NCBI GenBank assembly: GCA_028015245.1 | Contig: CM051381.1 | Coordinates: 6,501,322 to 6,565,321, forward strand | Direction: 5' to 3' | DNA: 64,000 nucleotides | From: Cardamine occulta | Taxonomy: Eukaryota > Streptophyta > Magnoliopsida > Brassicales > Brassicaceae | Shown: in pieces, positions 23,971 through 35,337 of the stretch | Layout: every line of letters starts with the position of its first letter | How positions within the stretch are numbered: position 1 is the stretch's first letter | Program-made: the position numbers and the translations under genes | Notes under the pieces: generated by a model | Database searches by the model: none | Told to the model about the DNA's origin: nothing | What the model saw: the letters and a program-made list of their open reading frames with translations, nothing else

Positions 23971-25671
23971 AGCTTTCTTCTTTGTGAGCTACTTACTAAG
24001 TGTTGCCACTGTGTTAGTGTTAGCTGTTAATATGATTATACTGCACAATGTACTTTATGATATTATCTGCTTCTTATTGTCCAATGTATCAGAAAAAAAA
24101 TGAGAATGCAGACTGAATAAACCAAAATAAATCATTATGCTTATGTTCAGAGTTACAACTCCATGGTCAAGTGTAAATTTATTACTCTGTTGAGAGAGAA
24201 AACTGTCAAACTATTAGAAGTTGACTTGTTTTCGAGTTGCTTTGGGTCAGTTTAGTTTTTTAATATGGATTATGTTTAACTTAGTTAAGTTCAGTTTCGA
24301 TTTTGTGATTAATTCGGAACTTGTTGTTTAGTTCAACAAAGTATGTAAACTTTAGTTTTGTTTGGCTCTCGTTGGTTTTATTATGTGGGATCAACTTGGT
24401 CTTGGATTAGGATTAGTTCATGTAAGAAAAAATCTACAGTTAAACTGAATTCAAATTATTCAGTCAGTCATTGTCTAAATTACGGAGTCCTTTTAAGGCT
24501 TTTTTTTCCTTCTTGAATCTTGACTATTACAACAAAATCAAAAAGATATTTGTTTCTTGTATTTTTTTTCCCAAGTGAAGAACAAATTAGATTGATTTTT
24601 TTTCACCATAATAAATTATTTGTTGACCAAAAAATGTCTTAAAGAGTTTCTAAATGCCCACTTTATCATACACACTCATTACTTAAGATTAGAACAAGTG
24701 GAAAAATTGATGTGTCAAACTATTAATTATATTTGAAAAAATTATAAAGTTAATGAAAATTCGAATTTAATTTTTAAAATCATATTAGTATAAAAATTAA
24801 TCGTTATTTTCACCATCACTATTTATAGTTATAGTTAACTAGTTATAATGAATTCATAATATATAAGATACAAATTCAATATTAGTTATTTCGGTTTGTT
24901 TTAGGAAAACCAATTCATCTCAACATTTTTCTATCTATCGTAAATTACATCATTTAATATTTTTCTTTACGATAACTTATTAAAAAACAAAATTATGATA
25001 TATTTTCATTTATAAAGTATTTTTTTCAAATATGAAAAAGCGCGCGCATAATTTGAATATTTTTCTAGTATATATATATTTTTTTGGTTCAAACTTCTGA
25101 TATTTTTCAAGTATAAATAAAAAAAGAATTAACCTAATTACAATCTCATGCCAACTTAAAAAAATAATATAAATATTAACGAAAATATTTTTCAAGTCTC
25201 TCTCTCTCTGTTGTTTACAAAATTTCAAATAGATTTCTCAGAGTTGTGTCTCTTCCCCCGATAACCACGGGTTCCGACGTACCGTACCGTACGGAACCTT
25301 AAAACCCATATCCACTTGGGATTACGTCATCGCTGTTTTCCTTTGCAAATTCGATCGTAAGTTCGAATCCTTAACCTAAAGTCGCGAAATTTAATTACTT
25401 TTCTGTGTTCCTTAACATATCGTGTGGGTTTTGAATTCTTAAACCCTTATCGAATCTCTAAAAACGATTCTTTGTCTGAATCTAGCATGATAATAACTCG
25501 AATGTGTAAAAAAGGCTCCTTATTAGATTTTAGTTTAGATTCTCATAAATTTGGGAATTTCTTATTTGACTCCAATTTGGGAATCTTCTATTTCTTACAT
25601 TTGTTAGGTTTTGATGTCAATGGTTTCATGTTATTGCAGGTTAATCAAAAAAAAAAGGAGTAGAGAGGTTA
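23971..25671. other. Intergenic region and 5' leader of the nucleotidyltransferase
   Basis: About 1.2 kb of AT-rich spacer, then a probable 5' UTR exon near 25230-25354 ending at a GTAAGTTC donor. An acceptor (TTATTGCAG) follows at 25639, 33 bases before the start codon at 25672. No other gene is seen. Confidence 0.5.
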
Positions 25672-28600
25672 ATGATGGACTCTCAGAGAAAAAAAGCTGG
25701 TGAGAAGAATATATCAAAAAGCAAAGGTGAAAGGCTACACTTTTCTTTTTGTTTGTGAAATTTACTAGATTGATATTGTTCAATTCACCATAGATTCACT
25801 ATAGATTCTCAAATCATAGTTTTTTTCTTTGGTGTGGATGTCAGAAATGCGAAAGAAGGTGAAGAATGCTGAGTCCACCGCATTGAAGAGATATAAAATT
25901 GATCAGTATGTCTTAGAAGACCTTGGTAAGGTATTAAATGATGTCTACTGCTCATTTCGACCGGTTCCTGCTGATTATGACGCTAGGAAGGATCTGGTGA
26001 AAGGCCTTAATGCTATGGCTATGGAGATATATGGTAAATATAAGATTTAACTTGCAGTCTCCTTTTATCTTATTAAGTTGGATTGATATCAGAAGTCAGC
26101 AGAGGTTTTTATTGTTTTTGTGTTCATTAGGTAATTCAGAAGAGAGCAGCCCTGTCCTTGAGGCGTATGGGTCTTTTGTGATGGATATGTTTTCTCGTCA
26201 TAGTGATTTGGATGTATCTATTAACTTTGGTAACGAAACATCTGAACTTTCTCGTGATGAGAAGCTTGAAATCCTTAGTAGATTTGCAGAAAAGCTCCGT
26301 TCTCTGGAGGGTAAGTATAATTGGTTTATGTTCTCTTATTGCTGCTGATTCCATTGTTGGAATGAAATAATTATATTACTGAGCTTTTGTTTTAGATTCT
26401 AAGTCATTGGAAGTTATTAATTAAGGAATTTAAGGTGTATGCCTAGCTACTCCCATTATTGTTTTTTCAGATTTTCCCAAAACACCAATAAAATCTAGAT
26501 GGAAATCTTTTTAGTATTTTCATGTGAGTGACAAGTGAAGGTAACATTCTTAAAATGATGAGTTTCATGTATATATCTTGCGTAAACTTCTTTTGTAGGA
26601 GAAGGGTTTGTTAGGAACGTTGTATCTATCTTCAGTGCTAGGGTGCCAACTGTCAAATTCTCTGATCAAGGGGCTGCTGTTGAATGTGATTTGTCAGTCG
26701 ATAACAAAGGCGGCATTTTAAATTCAGAGATCATTCGCATTATATCTCAAATTGATGGCAGGTTTCAAAAACTTTGTGTGTTGGTAAGATTTCAAGTTCT
26801 ATTCTAATGGCTTTTGTTTATCCTTCTAGTACTAATGATTTGTGAGTTTTGCAACAGAATTTTAGTTGTTCTTGTTGGTAACTTAGAACTATAAATATTT
26901 CTTGAATGACTAGAAACTTTTAGGGTTATAAGATTTTGTATGAGCTGCCTATGGTTTGTTGCTATAGTTTCTTTCAACTCTCAATAATTTTCAGTTCAAC
27001 AAAAGGTTTACTATTAAAGTGGGATCTGTGAGGCTCGCGACACAGATTTTAGTGAAGTAACCAATGGCTAACCATTGTCTTCATATTGATGAAGTATTTG
27101 AAGTTCACAAGCATATACAATTCTTTTTTTTGGTTAGATGTGTAGTTAAGGTCAATACATTTACTAAATGTGGCTATTCTCATATGTCAGGTAAAACATT
27201 GGGCCAAAGCACATGAAGTTAACAGTGCGCTATTCGGAACCCTGAATTCTGTATCTATAACGCTGCTAGTCGCTCTTCATTTACAGGTATAAACTCAGTT
27301 CTTGTTGGGTGTCCACTAGACCATAGGTAGTTCGTTTGGCTGTTTAATGGGGAATAATTTTTTTCCTTTTGAATTTAGTCTTTAAAAGCAAGTTTGATCA
27401 AATAGTTTTTTTTTTTTTTCATCATTTGAAGTTGCATGTAACTATCCGATCAGAGTCTAATTTGCTTCTCCTTTGTCTAATGCGCAGACTCAAAATCCTC
27501 CCATTTTACCTGCATTCTCTACACTATTTAGAGGTAATATTAGTAGTATCCACTCATAAAACAAAGTAGAAGTGCTAATGTCGTTTTCCGATATGACATT
27601 AAATGGCCTATTTCTTTTCCAGATGGAATGGATCCTCCTAAAGTGGAGAAAAGAACGGAAAAGTTCTTAAACTGGGGACAGCGTAATAAGGATTCTCTGG
27701 GTAGACTGTTTGCAACTTTTTTTATTAAGGTGCTATCTTTTTTTCCTTTAAACCCCAACATCAATAAAAACTCAAGCTGCAGTACATGCTTTTGTTATAA
27801 CGAAATAGCTTTTTTCTGTTGTGCAGTTGCAATCAATAGAATTCCTTTGGAGGCAAGGGCTCTGTGTCAGTGTGCTGAATGGTCTTTGGATACACAAAAA
27901 TACATCCAAAAAGCGGAAAAATGTTGGCCTTGGGTCTATTTGTGTAAGCTTTTGTTAAAAGTTCTTTTCAGTAAAATTTCATTTGCATTGTTTCTTTGTG
28001 TCTTATCACTAAAGTTTTTCCGTGTTTTACAGGTTGAGGATTTTACAGACGTGTCTCAAAATGTTGCAAGGCGGGTTAGTGACAGCGGAGTCGAAAGGAT
28101 ATATAGTTCTATAAACAGAACCATTGATGACATCATTGAATTCCTCAATGGGGAGGTCTCTGAAACATATTTTAGACAGATTGTTTGGCCAACAAGCTGT
28201 TGTGGATCGTCATCCTCCTGTGCCGCCACTCAATGGAGAGATCGCTGGAACACATTTCAAACACAACTTAATTAGCCAACAAGCTGTTGCGCAGCCTCCT
28301 CCTGTGCCATCAGTCAATGGAAAGATCGCTGGAACACATATCAAACACAGCTTATTTAGCCAACAAGCTGCTGTGGAGCCTCCTCCTCCTGTGCCGCTAC
28401 ACAATGGCAATGTCACTGGAACAGATCGCAGAGACATGTTGTTTGGCAAACGAGATATTATGGAGCCTCCTCCTCCTTTGCCATCACTCAACGGCAGGAT
28501 CGCTGGAACACATCTCAACCACGGATTGTTTGACCAACCAGCTGTTGTGGAGGCGCCTCCTGCTGTGCCCTGGTTCGATGACAAGATTGCTGGAACACAT

Positions 28601-29491
28601 CTGAGACATGGAATGTTTGTCCAACCAGCTGCTATGGAGCGTCCTCCTCCAATTCCCCGGTTCAATGAAAAGATTGCTGGAACACATCTGAGATATGGGT
28701 TGTTTGGCCAACCAGCTGCTATGGAGCATCATCCTCATGTGCTGTCACATGGGTCGTTTGGCCAACCAGCTGCTATGGAGCGTCCTCCTCCTGTGCCCTC
28801 ACTCAATGTTTATCCACAACAACCTCACAACAACTACAGAAACGGATTCAGCAGTCCCCCTGAAGAGCATCATAACAAAAGAGTTTGTTTGGAAAACGGC
28901 TATAGAGCTGTAGATGGAATGGCTCACAGTAGAGAGGAAGAAAGAAAATACGAGGATCTTAGAAACAGATACGCTGGCAACTACAATACTTTTGAAGAGT
29001 TCCGTGAAGTTCCGCGGTTTGGAATCCATAATAATCACTCAGGTGATCCCTATAGACAAGTTCCATTGAATGGTGGAGCAAATGGTCATTTGGTTCACCA
29101 TAGGCATGATGGTCATTTGGTTCAGGTACACCATAGGCATGATGGTCATTTGGTTCAACATAGGCATGATGGTCATTTGGTTCGGCATAGGCATGATGGT
29201 CATTTGGTTCAACATTGGCATGATGGTCATTTGGTTCACCATAGGCATGATGGTCATTTGGTTCACCATAGGCATGATGGTAGGTTTAGTGGTGAAGAAC
29301 AAATGCCTGTGAGTCATTGGCAAGACTATAGTTGTAGAATTGGTCGATCACCACCACCACTGCTGCCATCACCACCACCACCGCTGCCATCACCACCGCC
29401 ACCACCACCTTATGGTAGAGATCCTTATGAGAGTTTTGGTCCTCCAAAATTTCGTGAACCACCCTATATTCGTAGACCGTTTTACCAGTAG
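25672..29491 (+). CDS. Non-canonical nucleotidyltransferase, C-terminal half out of frame
   Basis: Exons 25672-25726, 25845-26033, 26131-26310, 26599-26783, 27191-27286, 27488-27533, 27623-27729, 27827-27943 and 28033 onward keep phase. The N-terminal domain has the Pol-beta-type signature GSFVMDMFSRHSDLDVSI, with the metal-binding Asp pair in SDLDV and a third acid in VECDLSV. A PAP/TUTase-associated helix region follows (VKHWAKAHEVN, LFRDGMDPP, NWGQRNKDSLG). It should add nucleotides to RNA 3' ends; substrate unknown. It matches At3g45750/At3g45760. The exon 9 frame ends at a stop at 28273-28275, giving 405 residues. A second frame, open to 29491, continues the expected repeat-rich tail. 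The switch lies at about 28176-28181 and looks like a 2-base loss within the first repeat. Either the protein is now short or the assembly has an error there. Confidence 0.75.
28150..28800 (+). repeat. Six to seven imperfect ~84-bp coding repeats
   Basis: In the downstream frame the protein repeats a ~28-residue unit of the form LNGxIAGTHxxHxLFxQQA followed by a Pro-rich PPPPVP linker. Start points of the IAGTH motif fall near 28240, 28325, 28410 (as VTGTD), 28500, 28585 and 28675. A shortened unit follows near 28745. The unit before them at 28145 is the one broken by the frame slip. Confidence 0.8.
29086..29286 (+). repeat. 27-bp minisatellite encoding HLVxHRHDG repeats
   Basis: Seven tandem copies of a 27-bp unit (CATTTGGTTCACCATAGGCA start) encode a His-rich nonapeptide. 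The second copy carries 6 extra bases in frame. Copies differ by only one or two bases, so the array is young. A run of Pro residues follows at 29345-29410. Confidence 0.9.
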
Positions 29492-30073
29492 GGGTTTTGC
29501 TCAGGTAAGTTAAAAACCAATCACTGAATATAAACTCATACACAGTAGGGGTTTTTGTTACTTCGTTTTAATTTAGTTGGCTCGAGACACATTGTTATTT
29601 GTAAGAAACTACAGTTTTGGTTGATAAAAGAAACTACAGTTTTTGTTTTGTATCTTCCAGTTTATCTGGGTTTTACATTAGTTAGTTTTATTATGTTGGA
29701 TTCTGTTTAAATTAGATTGGAGAATTCGTATATGGAACTTGTGTTTGAACTTTTAAAATAACCATAAAATAACTTAGATTCAATTCTTCGTTAGCTTGCT
29801 TACTCCAGTGTAATTGTAAAAACACAAACATCTTTCTGAAAATAAATTTAGGAATCCTCAAGTTTTTCAGAGAGCCTATTTGAATATTTTTAAAAGGACA
29901 GAGAAGACGACACTTTTAACGATTTGTCACCAAAAAAATGACTTTTCCATTCTGCAATGTTCACTAGTTTCTGCTTATTTGGTCATTACACAATCCCTTT
30001 GGCCACAATGTGTGAGTTAAATCAAAATCTCAAATCCTTGGACCGGCCAGAAAAAATAGTTGTGAGATAGCTC
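29492..30073. other. Convergent intergenic region
   Basis: Lies between the nucleotidyltransferase (+) and the HAD gene (-). Presumed 3' UTRs and spacer. Nothing else is recognised. Confidence 0.6.
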
Positions 30074-32908
30074 TCACAGTACGCTTTGCTTCGTGGACTC
30101 TCTTGCCAAAATGAAATCAACTGCTTCCTCGACGGTGTCAACTACCTGAAGAAGTTAAAATAGTCTTTACATGAACATTAACTCACAGGAGCAATAATAA
30201 GCTTCTTAAAGGCTAAGTGATGGTGCTACTTACCAGATCAGCAGGAAACTCGGCATGATTATGTTTCCCTTTAAAAACTCCGGTTCTTGTCAATATTGAG
30301 AACCAAGGAGTCCCAGCCTGTCACATTGATTATGTTTACCAGATTACTAAAGGTTTAGGGTAAGATTAGAGGAATGTTTTGTGGCGAGAAGACCATCTCT
30401 AGTCAGAGAGGAAAAGAGTAAAACCTGTTGTGCGCCTCTGATGTCGATTTTAGGGTTGTCTCCGATCATATATAGTGTCCTGAAGTTGTGACTTCCTTGG
30501 TTTGAATGGGAATGAGTGGATGTAGCGATTTCTTTCAGAACATCTTCTGCGTTCTTGAACACGAATGGATTTGGTTTCCCAAACGATGTGTACTCCAAAG
30601 GGTTATCATGGATTCTGCATATATATATAATCCAAACTCAGGGAAGATTGAATTGAACAAATCAGGGAAGAAATATCACATTTATTATGCCTTATAAAGT
30701 CAGTTTCGTGTTTCCGGAAAGATGTTGAGTGTCATAGGGAAGGAGTGTGCTTGATTTTGACTATTACCTGTTGAAGATGGATTCTAACGCGATTCTAAAA
30801 GCTCCCATGCCAAGACGTTCAGTAGGAAACGCAGTCTAACTAATGCAAAATGCATCAGTATCCCAAATAAGAAGTCAAAAGAATGGAGAAGAAACAGGGT
30901 GAGATCACCAGAACCTGGTAATCTAAATCGTCGTTGGCAAAGTACAAATAAGGTTGAGGTCCAATTTTTTTCCCAGGAAGTCCTCCAGTTCGTAAAATGT
31001 CACAAAGAACCTGACCAAAAGCATCAATTAGTATTCACTGTGAGCACAAAAATTCTAAAGAAGCTTTGCGGCCCCAGCAAAAACTATGAGAAATATACCA
31101 CCAGAAACTATTTTAAAATGTGTTTCATTTTACAGCCAGTGATTGGAAAATACACAGGGAAACTCTGTTTTGTCGTACTTATTATGATTGTGTGCTTATC
31201 TATATTTAGATGGATACTTATCTGATATAGGTTATTATGTGAAGCAGGACTTTTTTTACGAAAAAACTATGTAATTTGAACAGCAAAGGGGAATGAGAAA
31301 CCTGGATGTCTTGGCTCCAATCAACTGGATCACTAACTATAAATGCTGCCTGAACTCTTTGGGATAGAACATTTTCTCTTGATCTAGGCTCCTTGTGACC
31401 ATCTTGCCCGAAAATCCATTTCTTATATGGCGCCAAGGGATCAATGTTGTCAAAATAAGAGGCATATTCGTCCAATGAAATGACGTTTCTGAAAATCCAT
31501 GAACATATATAATCACCTGAATAGAAGTTTGAAGTGCAAACAAACAAAAACTAGAAAATTCAAGAAAGAGCCCTGAGCTTACTTGAAACCATAATTAGAC
31601 ATCACCGCAGCAGGTTCCCCTTTTCCAGCTGCAACAACGAGCTCATTTCCAAACCTGGTTCAAGCAATCTTAAAACAACTTTCTTGAAAAAACCAAGGAA
31701 TAGAAGTGATAAAGTCAAGAGCTATAGGTTCATCCTTAATTCTTTACAATATTATTTGCAAAGTCCTGTGCCCTATGTGAATGTGATTTGATTATTCATG
31801 TTGCAACCCCTATACTGCTTGTAAGCATTTATATGCCAACTGATGAACAATTTTTCTTTTTATACTAGCGGATAGAAATGTAAGGGAGAGATTGTAATAC
31901 AAATTGTAACCTACCTATTCACTAGCTTCCGAAAAGGTGAATGTCCTTGTACCACCTGCAACATAAACATGTCATAGAGAGTACATAAAACGTGTTACAG
32001 TTACTGAAACTAACTTGGTAATTACTATAATATCTACACAAAGAATATAGAAAAAGTGATGCGAGGTTTCAACCTGCAACGGAGAAACATGAACACCTAA
32101 TAAATGACTCATCTCAGAGGCCCGTTTAGATTCAGGTAAGCCACCTCCTGTCATAAACCAATGAAAATCTCCAGATGAGAAAAAGCCACGACGAATAATT
32201 GATCTTAACTAATTTTTCACTCCTTGAACCCATTTTGAGACTCAAAAACAATACAAGCTCACCATTAGTCAAGAAACAAAAAGGTATCTTCAAAGCACCT
32301 GCAAAAGAATCACAATAAACGTCAAACTCATCAAAGGCAGATAGATACAACTATACACAAATCTAGCAGACTAGCACAGTTAGATTGATAACGTATAGAA
32401 GAGATTACAATTAAACTTAACTACTACTTGAATTCCAATAAGCTATAGCGTAAATTATTCACAGATTCATATGCTCCAACAGATTCAAAATCCATAAGTT
32501 AGCAGTCAATTACATTTCCATCTTCCAGATCAAAAATAGCAGTTTCGACGAGTCAATCACGAAAGAGAAAAAAAAAAACCAAAAAAAGTGCATACCGGAA
32601 TCATCGTAGAGTCGCCGGAGCGCGCCAGGGGAGCCACCTACGGGGGAGGAACCAAGAAGAATAACGCCATCGATATCGAATGTAATGCCATAGGACGAGC
32701 TGTGTTTTTTTTTTTTTTAATTCAGAATCAGGCAATGAACAAATTAATGATTCGCCGGAGATGATTCAAAAGAAGGAACGCAGGAGCGGTAGAGTAGAAC
32801 TTACGAATTTGATTCCGGTGAGCGGTTAGAGAAGGAACGAGACGTTGATCGGAGACTAAAATCTCGCCGCCGCAGCGAATTTCTCGCGAAGATTCGAAGA
32901 TGATTCAT
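30074..32908 (-). CDS. HAD-superfamily IIA hydrolase, CECR5/HDHD5-like
   Basis: Twelve exons keep phase: 32908-32805, 32699-32596, 32298-32263, 32147-32074, 31955-31915, 31654-31583, 31488-31302, 31010-30915, 30835-30768, 30614-30425, 30317-30234, 30145-30074. They give 375 residues, close to the At3g45740 protein. Exon 1 encodes an Arg/Ser-rich leader without acids (MNHLRIFARNSLRRR), typical of mitochondrial targeting. Motif I is FDIDGVI at the start of exon 2, with the nucleophile Asp. Motif II is in FLTNG, and the C-terminal IGDNPKIDIRGA is the class-IIA metal-binding motif. The substrate of plant members is not known to me. The frame is intact. Its 5' end, including exon 1 and promoter, has been copied several times to the right. 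Confidence 0.92.
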
Positions 32909-33482
32909 TTTTACTTAACGGATTTGGAGGCCGGCGAATAAGATTGGGAGAAAAACTAAAATACTTTTTAACCCATAACTTCTGTTTTGTACAAAATTCG
33001 ACCTTAAACTATGGATGATTTCAGTTTAACCCTTCTATCAAAATCAGAATGATTAAATAATAAAAGACTATAGAGTAGATCTAGAGACTTAAGTAGCAAA
33101 AAAAATTCACGAATAGAAATAACTTTTTCATGAGTAGTTAAACTATTAACGCATTTCATATGGACGGCACATCCAAATGATCAAAATTAAAGAAACATAA
33201 TTTTTTTACATTAACTTGTATTTACAAATATACAAAATTATTACCCCAAACTTTATATATACAGATGAATTATTTAATTTACAACAACAAAAAAAACGCA
33301 TGTAACACACATCTTCAAAAGAACCAAAATCTATATTATAGACTTTAAGGTTGAAAAAGATGAGAAAATAAACTAAAAGCCGATAATTATATTACATATA
33401 TACAAAAGTTTCAGACGAATCTGAGGATCAGATCATGGATCCGGCATGGAGATCAGCATCTGCAGTCAGAGTGACGGCTAAA
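32909..33482. other. HAD promoter region, source of duplicated blocks
   Basis: This spacer joins the HAD start to the 3' end of the first small gene. Diverged copies occur at about 36415-36830, 38848-39235 and 42547-42945, recognisable by CATTCGAC, AACGGCACATCC and CATCTTCAAAAG landmarks in the same order. Confidence 0.7.
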
Positions 33483-33701
33483 TTAGCCTTCTCTCTCGCC
33501 GTCTCCGCCGTAGTTGTTCTGTGTCGATGATCCGACAAGATCACGAGCGATCATGATCTTGATTCGGCCTCTCCTCGGAGGCGGAGAAACCGAGGTCGCC
33601 GATCCGAGTAGATCACGAGCGATCATAGCCTTGATTCGTCCTCTCTTCGGAGGAACGGTTGATACATCTCTTCCGGAGCTGTTAGGAGATGGGAACTCCA
33701 T
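33483..33701 (-). CDS. Small basic protein with two RGRIK modules (copy 1)
   Basis: Encodes 72 residues. It begins MEFPSPNSSGRD, followed by two copies of a module: PPKRGRIKAMIARDLLGSAT, then PPRRGRIKIMIARDLVGSS. A Gly/Asp/Glu tail (GGDGEREG) follows. The same start and module recur at 36891, 39249 and, more diverged, at 35191, which supports real coding. A TATA-like TTATTTAATA on the minus strand lies about 110 bp upstream. No signal peptide or membrane segment is apparent. I know no function; the position suggests At3g45730 may be its counterpart, which is uncertain. The opposite strand is also open here, but only the minus frame has the conserved start. Confidence 0.55.
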   Translation of the reverse strand: MEFPSPNSSGRDVSTVPPKRGRIKAMIARDLLGSATSVSPPPRRGRIKIMIARDLVGSSTQNNYGGDGEREG

Positions 33702-35190
33702 AGATACAAATCTTTAAGATCTTTGTGATGAAAGAAATTAATAAATAAAGAGTGAAGCTTAGGGATGATTAGTATGTGATTAACACAAGAGAGCGAGGCT
33801 TAAGGCTATTAAATAAGACGCCTCTGTGAGACGCAAAATGTTTTACAGACCAATTCTTACACTTGCGGAGCAAGCTATTTTAGGGTAATTTGGTAAATTC
33901 GAAGGAAATGTTGGATTAACAAGTTCTAGAGATTGGTGAAGAACATAATTTAAAAAATGTTTTAGAGATTGGTGAGTAGAACTGGAAATTCGTTGACTAG
34001 TTCTCGATGGCTCACTGATTCTGGATAGGGTTTTGGACCTTTTTTTTTCTTTTTCTTTTTCCACAGTAAATAAGGTAGCCCTAACAAAACATGATTAACA
34101 GAAATGCCAAACTTCTGATTGTTCAATATATTCAAAAAAAAAAAAAAAAAAACTTCCACGCTGTAATATTCAGGTTTTAGTTGTAAAACATACTTTTGTG
34201 CTACCTACTATCAAACTGCAGTTTATTTTTTATTTTTTTATTTTTTTATTTTTTTTATTTTTTTAATTTTTTTATTTTTTATTTCATAGCTACAAATGAT
34301 ACCAGTTTTATTATTATTTTTATTTTTTGTTAAAGAATGATATCAAATTTGATGACACATATTATTGGGCTTCATGCAAGTCCTCCTAGCTAGGCTCGTT
34401 AACATTTCTAGGACCAAGTTAGAGCTATGCCCACAGTGGTCCGGTTCAAGGTGGTTGAACGTAACTTCTCGAGTAAAAGTGGTCTACACCGAGATTACAT
34501 TTCGGAACCTATTAGTTTAGGTGTCACACAAAACAAGGAAAAGAATGACCTGATCGAGTGTTCAGAAAGTAGAAACATAGGCTCTGGATACAAGCGGTCA
34601 AACCCATGCTTGTGGTATTTACAATAATAAATAAACTTTCTGCCAACTAATTTTGAAAAGTGTCTTCAGCCGAGTTGATCGCAAGCCTATTTTGTGGCAT
34701 TAGAAGGAAGGTGGTTCAATTCCTTAATTTTGCTTGTGGCCTATAATTTCTTAGGCCCGATACGGAATAGAAAACATGTAGATCGGGAAAAGGGATTATG
34801 AATTAATTTGGCAAAATTAGAACTCAACTTATCATTTCAAGTTTTCAACATTCATCTTCGTACTTAGTTACTTGCTTACCAATAATATTAATCAACATTT
34901 TTCTTATTCTGTTCAAAGCCATATTGTGCTCATTTAATAAAGATATGAGACCCCCATCAACAACACGTATTTCTAACTAGCAAATGAAATTATATTTATG
35001 ATATGTAACAACTTTTAAATATTTACAGAGGACAAGAAAAACAAATTCTAGTTATTCATCAAATATATTATAACATAATCTTTTAGAAATGTACCTAACT
35101 CTCGATAAGTACAGTATTACAAAATATATTTTGCAAGGCCCCAAATTTTGTTTTTTCATACATGATACATCTTACAAAATATGTACATAG
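33702..35190. other. Spacer with low-complexity T-rich tract
   Basis: The first ~350 bp align with the upstream region of the small gene at 36891 (shared ACTTGC.GAGCAAGCTA element) and are the promoter of copy 1. Long (A) and TTTTTTATTTTT tracts lie at 34135-34155 and 34218-34280. No gene is recognised in 34300-35190. Confidence 0.5.
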
Positions 35191-35337
35191 TTATTTACAA
35201 TCTCGCCTCTTCCACAGTGAAACGATCGAAGCCATCGATTTGAGAAATTTTCGCCCGATCACAATCTTGACCTGTCCTCTTCTCGGAGGAAGCCATTGCT
35301 TGATTCTCTTGGAGCTGTTGAGAGACAATAACTCCAT
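35191..35337 (-). CDS. Small basic protein with one diverged RRGQVK module (copy 4)
   Basis: Encodes 48 residues. After MELLSLNSSKRIKQWL comes PPRRGQVKIVIGRKFLKSMA, which aligns with the RGRIK module of the neighbouring copies. The tail is Trp- and Arg-containing (LWKRRDCK). A GA microsatellite at 35371-35391 lies just upstream. It is shorter and more diverged than the other three copies and does not share their flanks, so it may be an older member or a degenerate one. Confidence 0.4.
   Translation of the reverse strand: MELLSLNSSKRIKQWLPPRRGQVKIVIGRKFLKSMASIVSLWKRRDCK

Noticed and set aside
28210..28738. Several long frames on both strands over the 84-bp repeats
   Set aside because: Repeat length divisible by three keeps shadow frames open. 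Only the plus frame to 29491 has the Pro-rich consensus and extends the core protein.
29039..29323. Minus-strand frame with repeated MPMxNQMTI units
   Set aside because: It is the antisense reading of the 27-bp His-rich minisatellite; periodicity keeps every frame open.
30899..31225. 108-codon plus frame opposite HAD exon 8
   Set aside because: It is antisense to a well-supported exon and intron, with no similarity.
33514..33717. Plus-strand open frame across small gene copy 1, also repeat-containing
   Set aside because: It is the antisense of the minus-strand module, and the conserved MEFxSPNSS start is only on the minus strand. I kept the minus frame.
34427..34627. Small plus frame and a GGTTCAATTCC near 34710 suggesting a tRNA B box
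   Set aside because: No A box at the right distance and no cloverleaf could be drawn; the frame has no known similarity.
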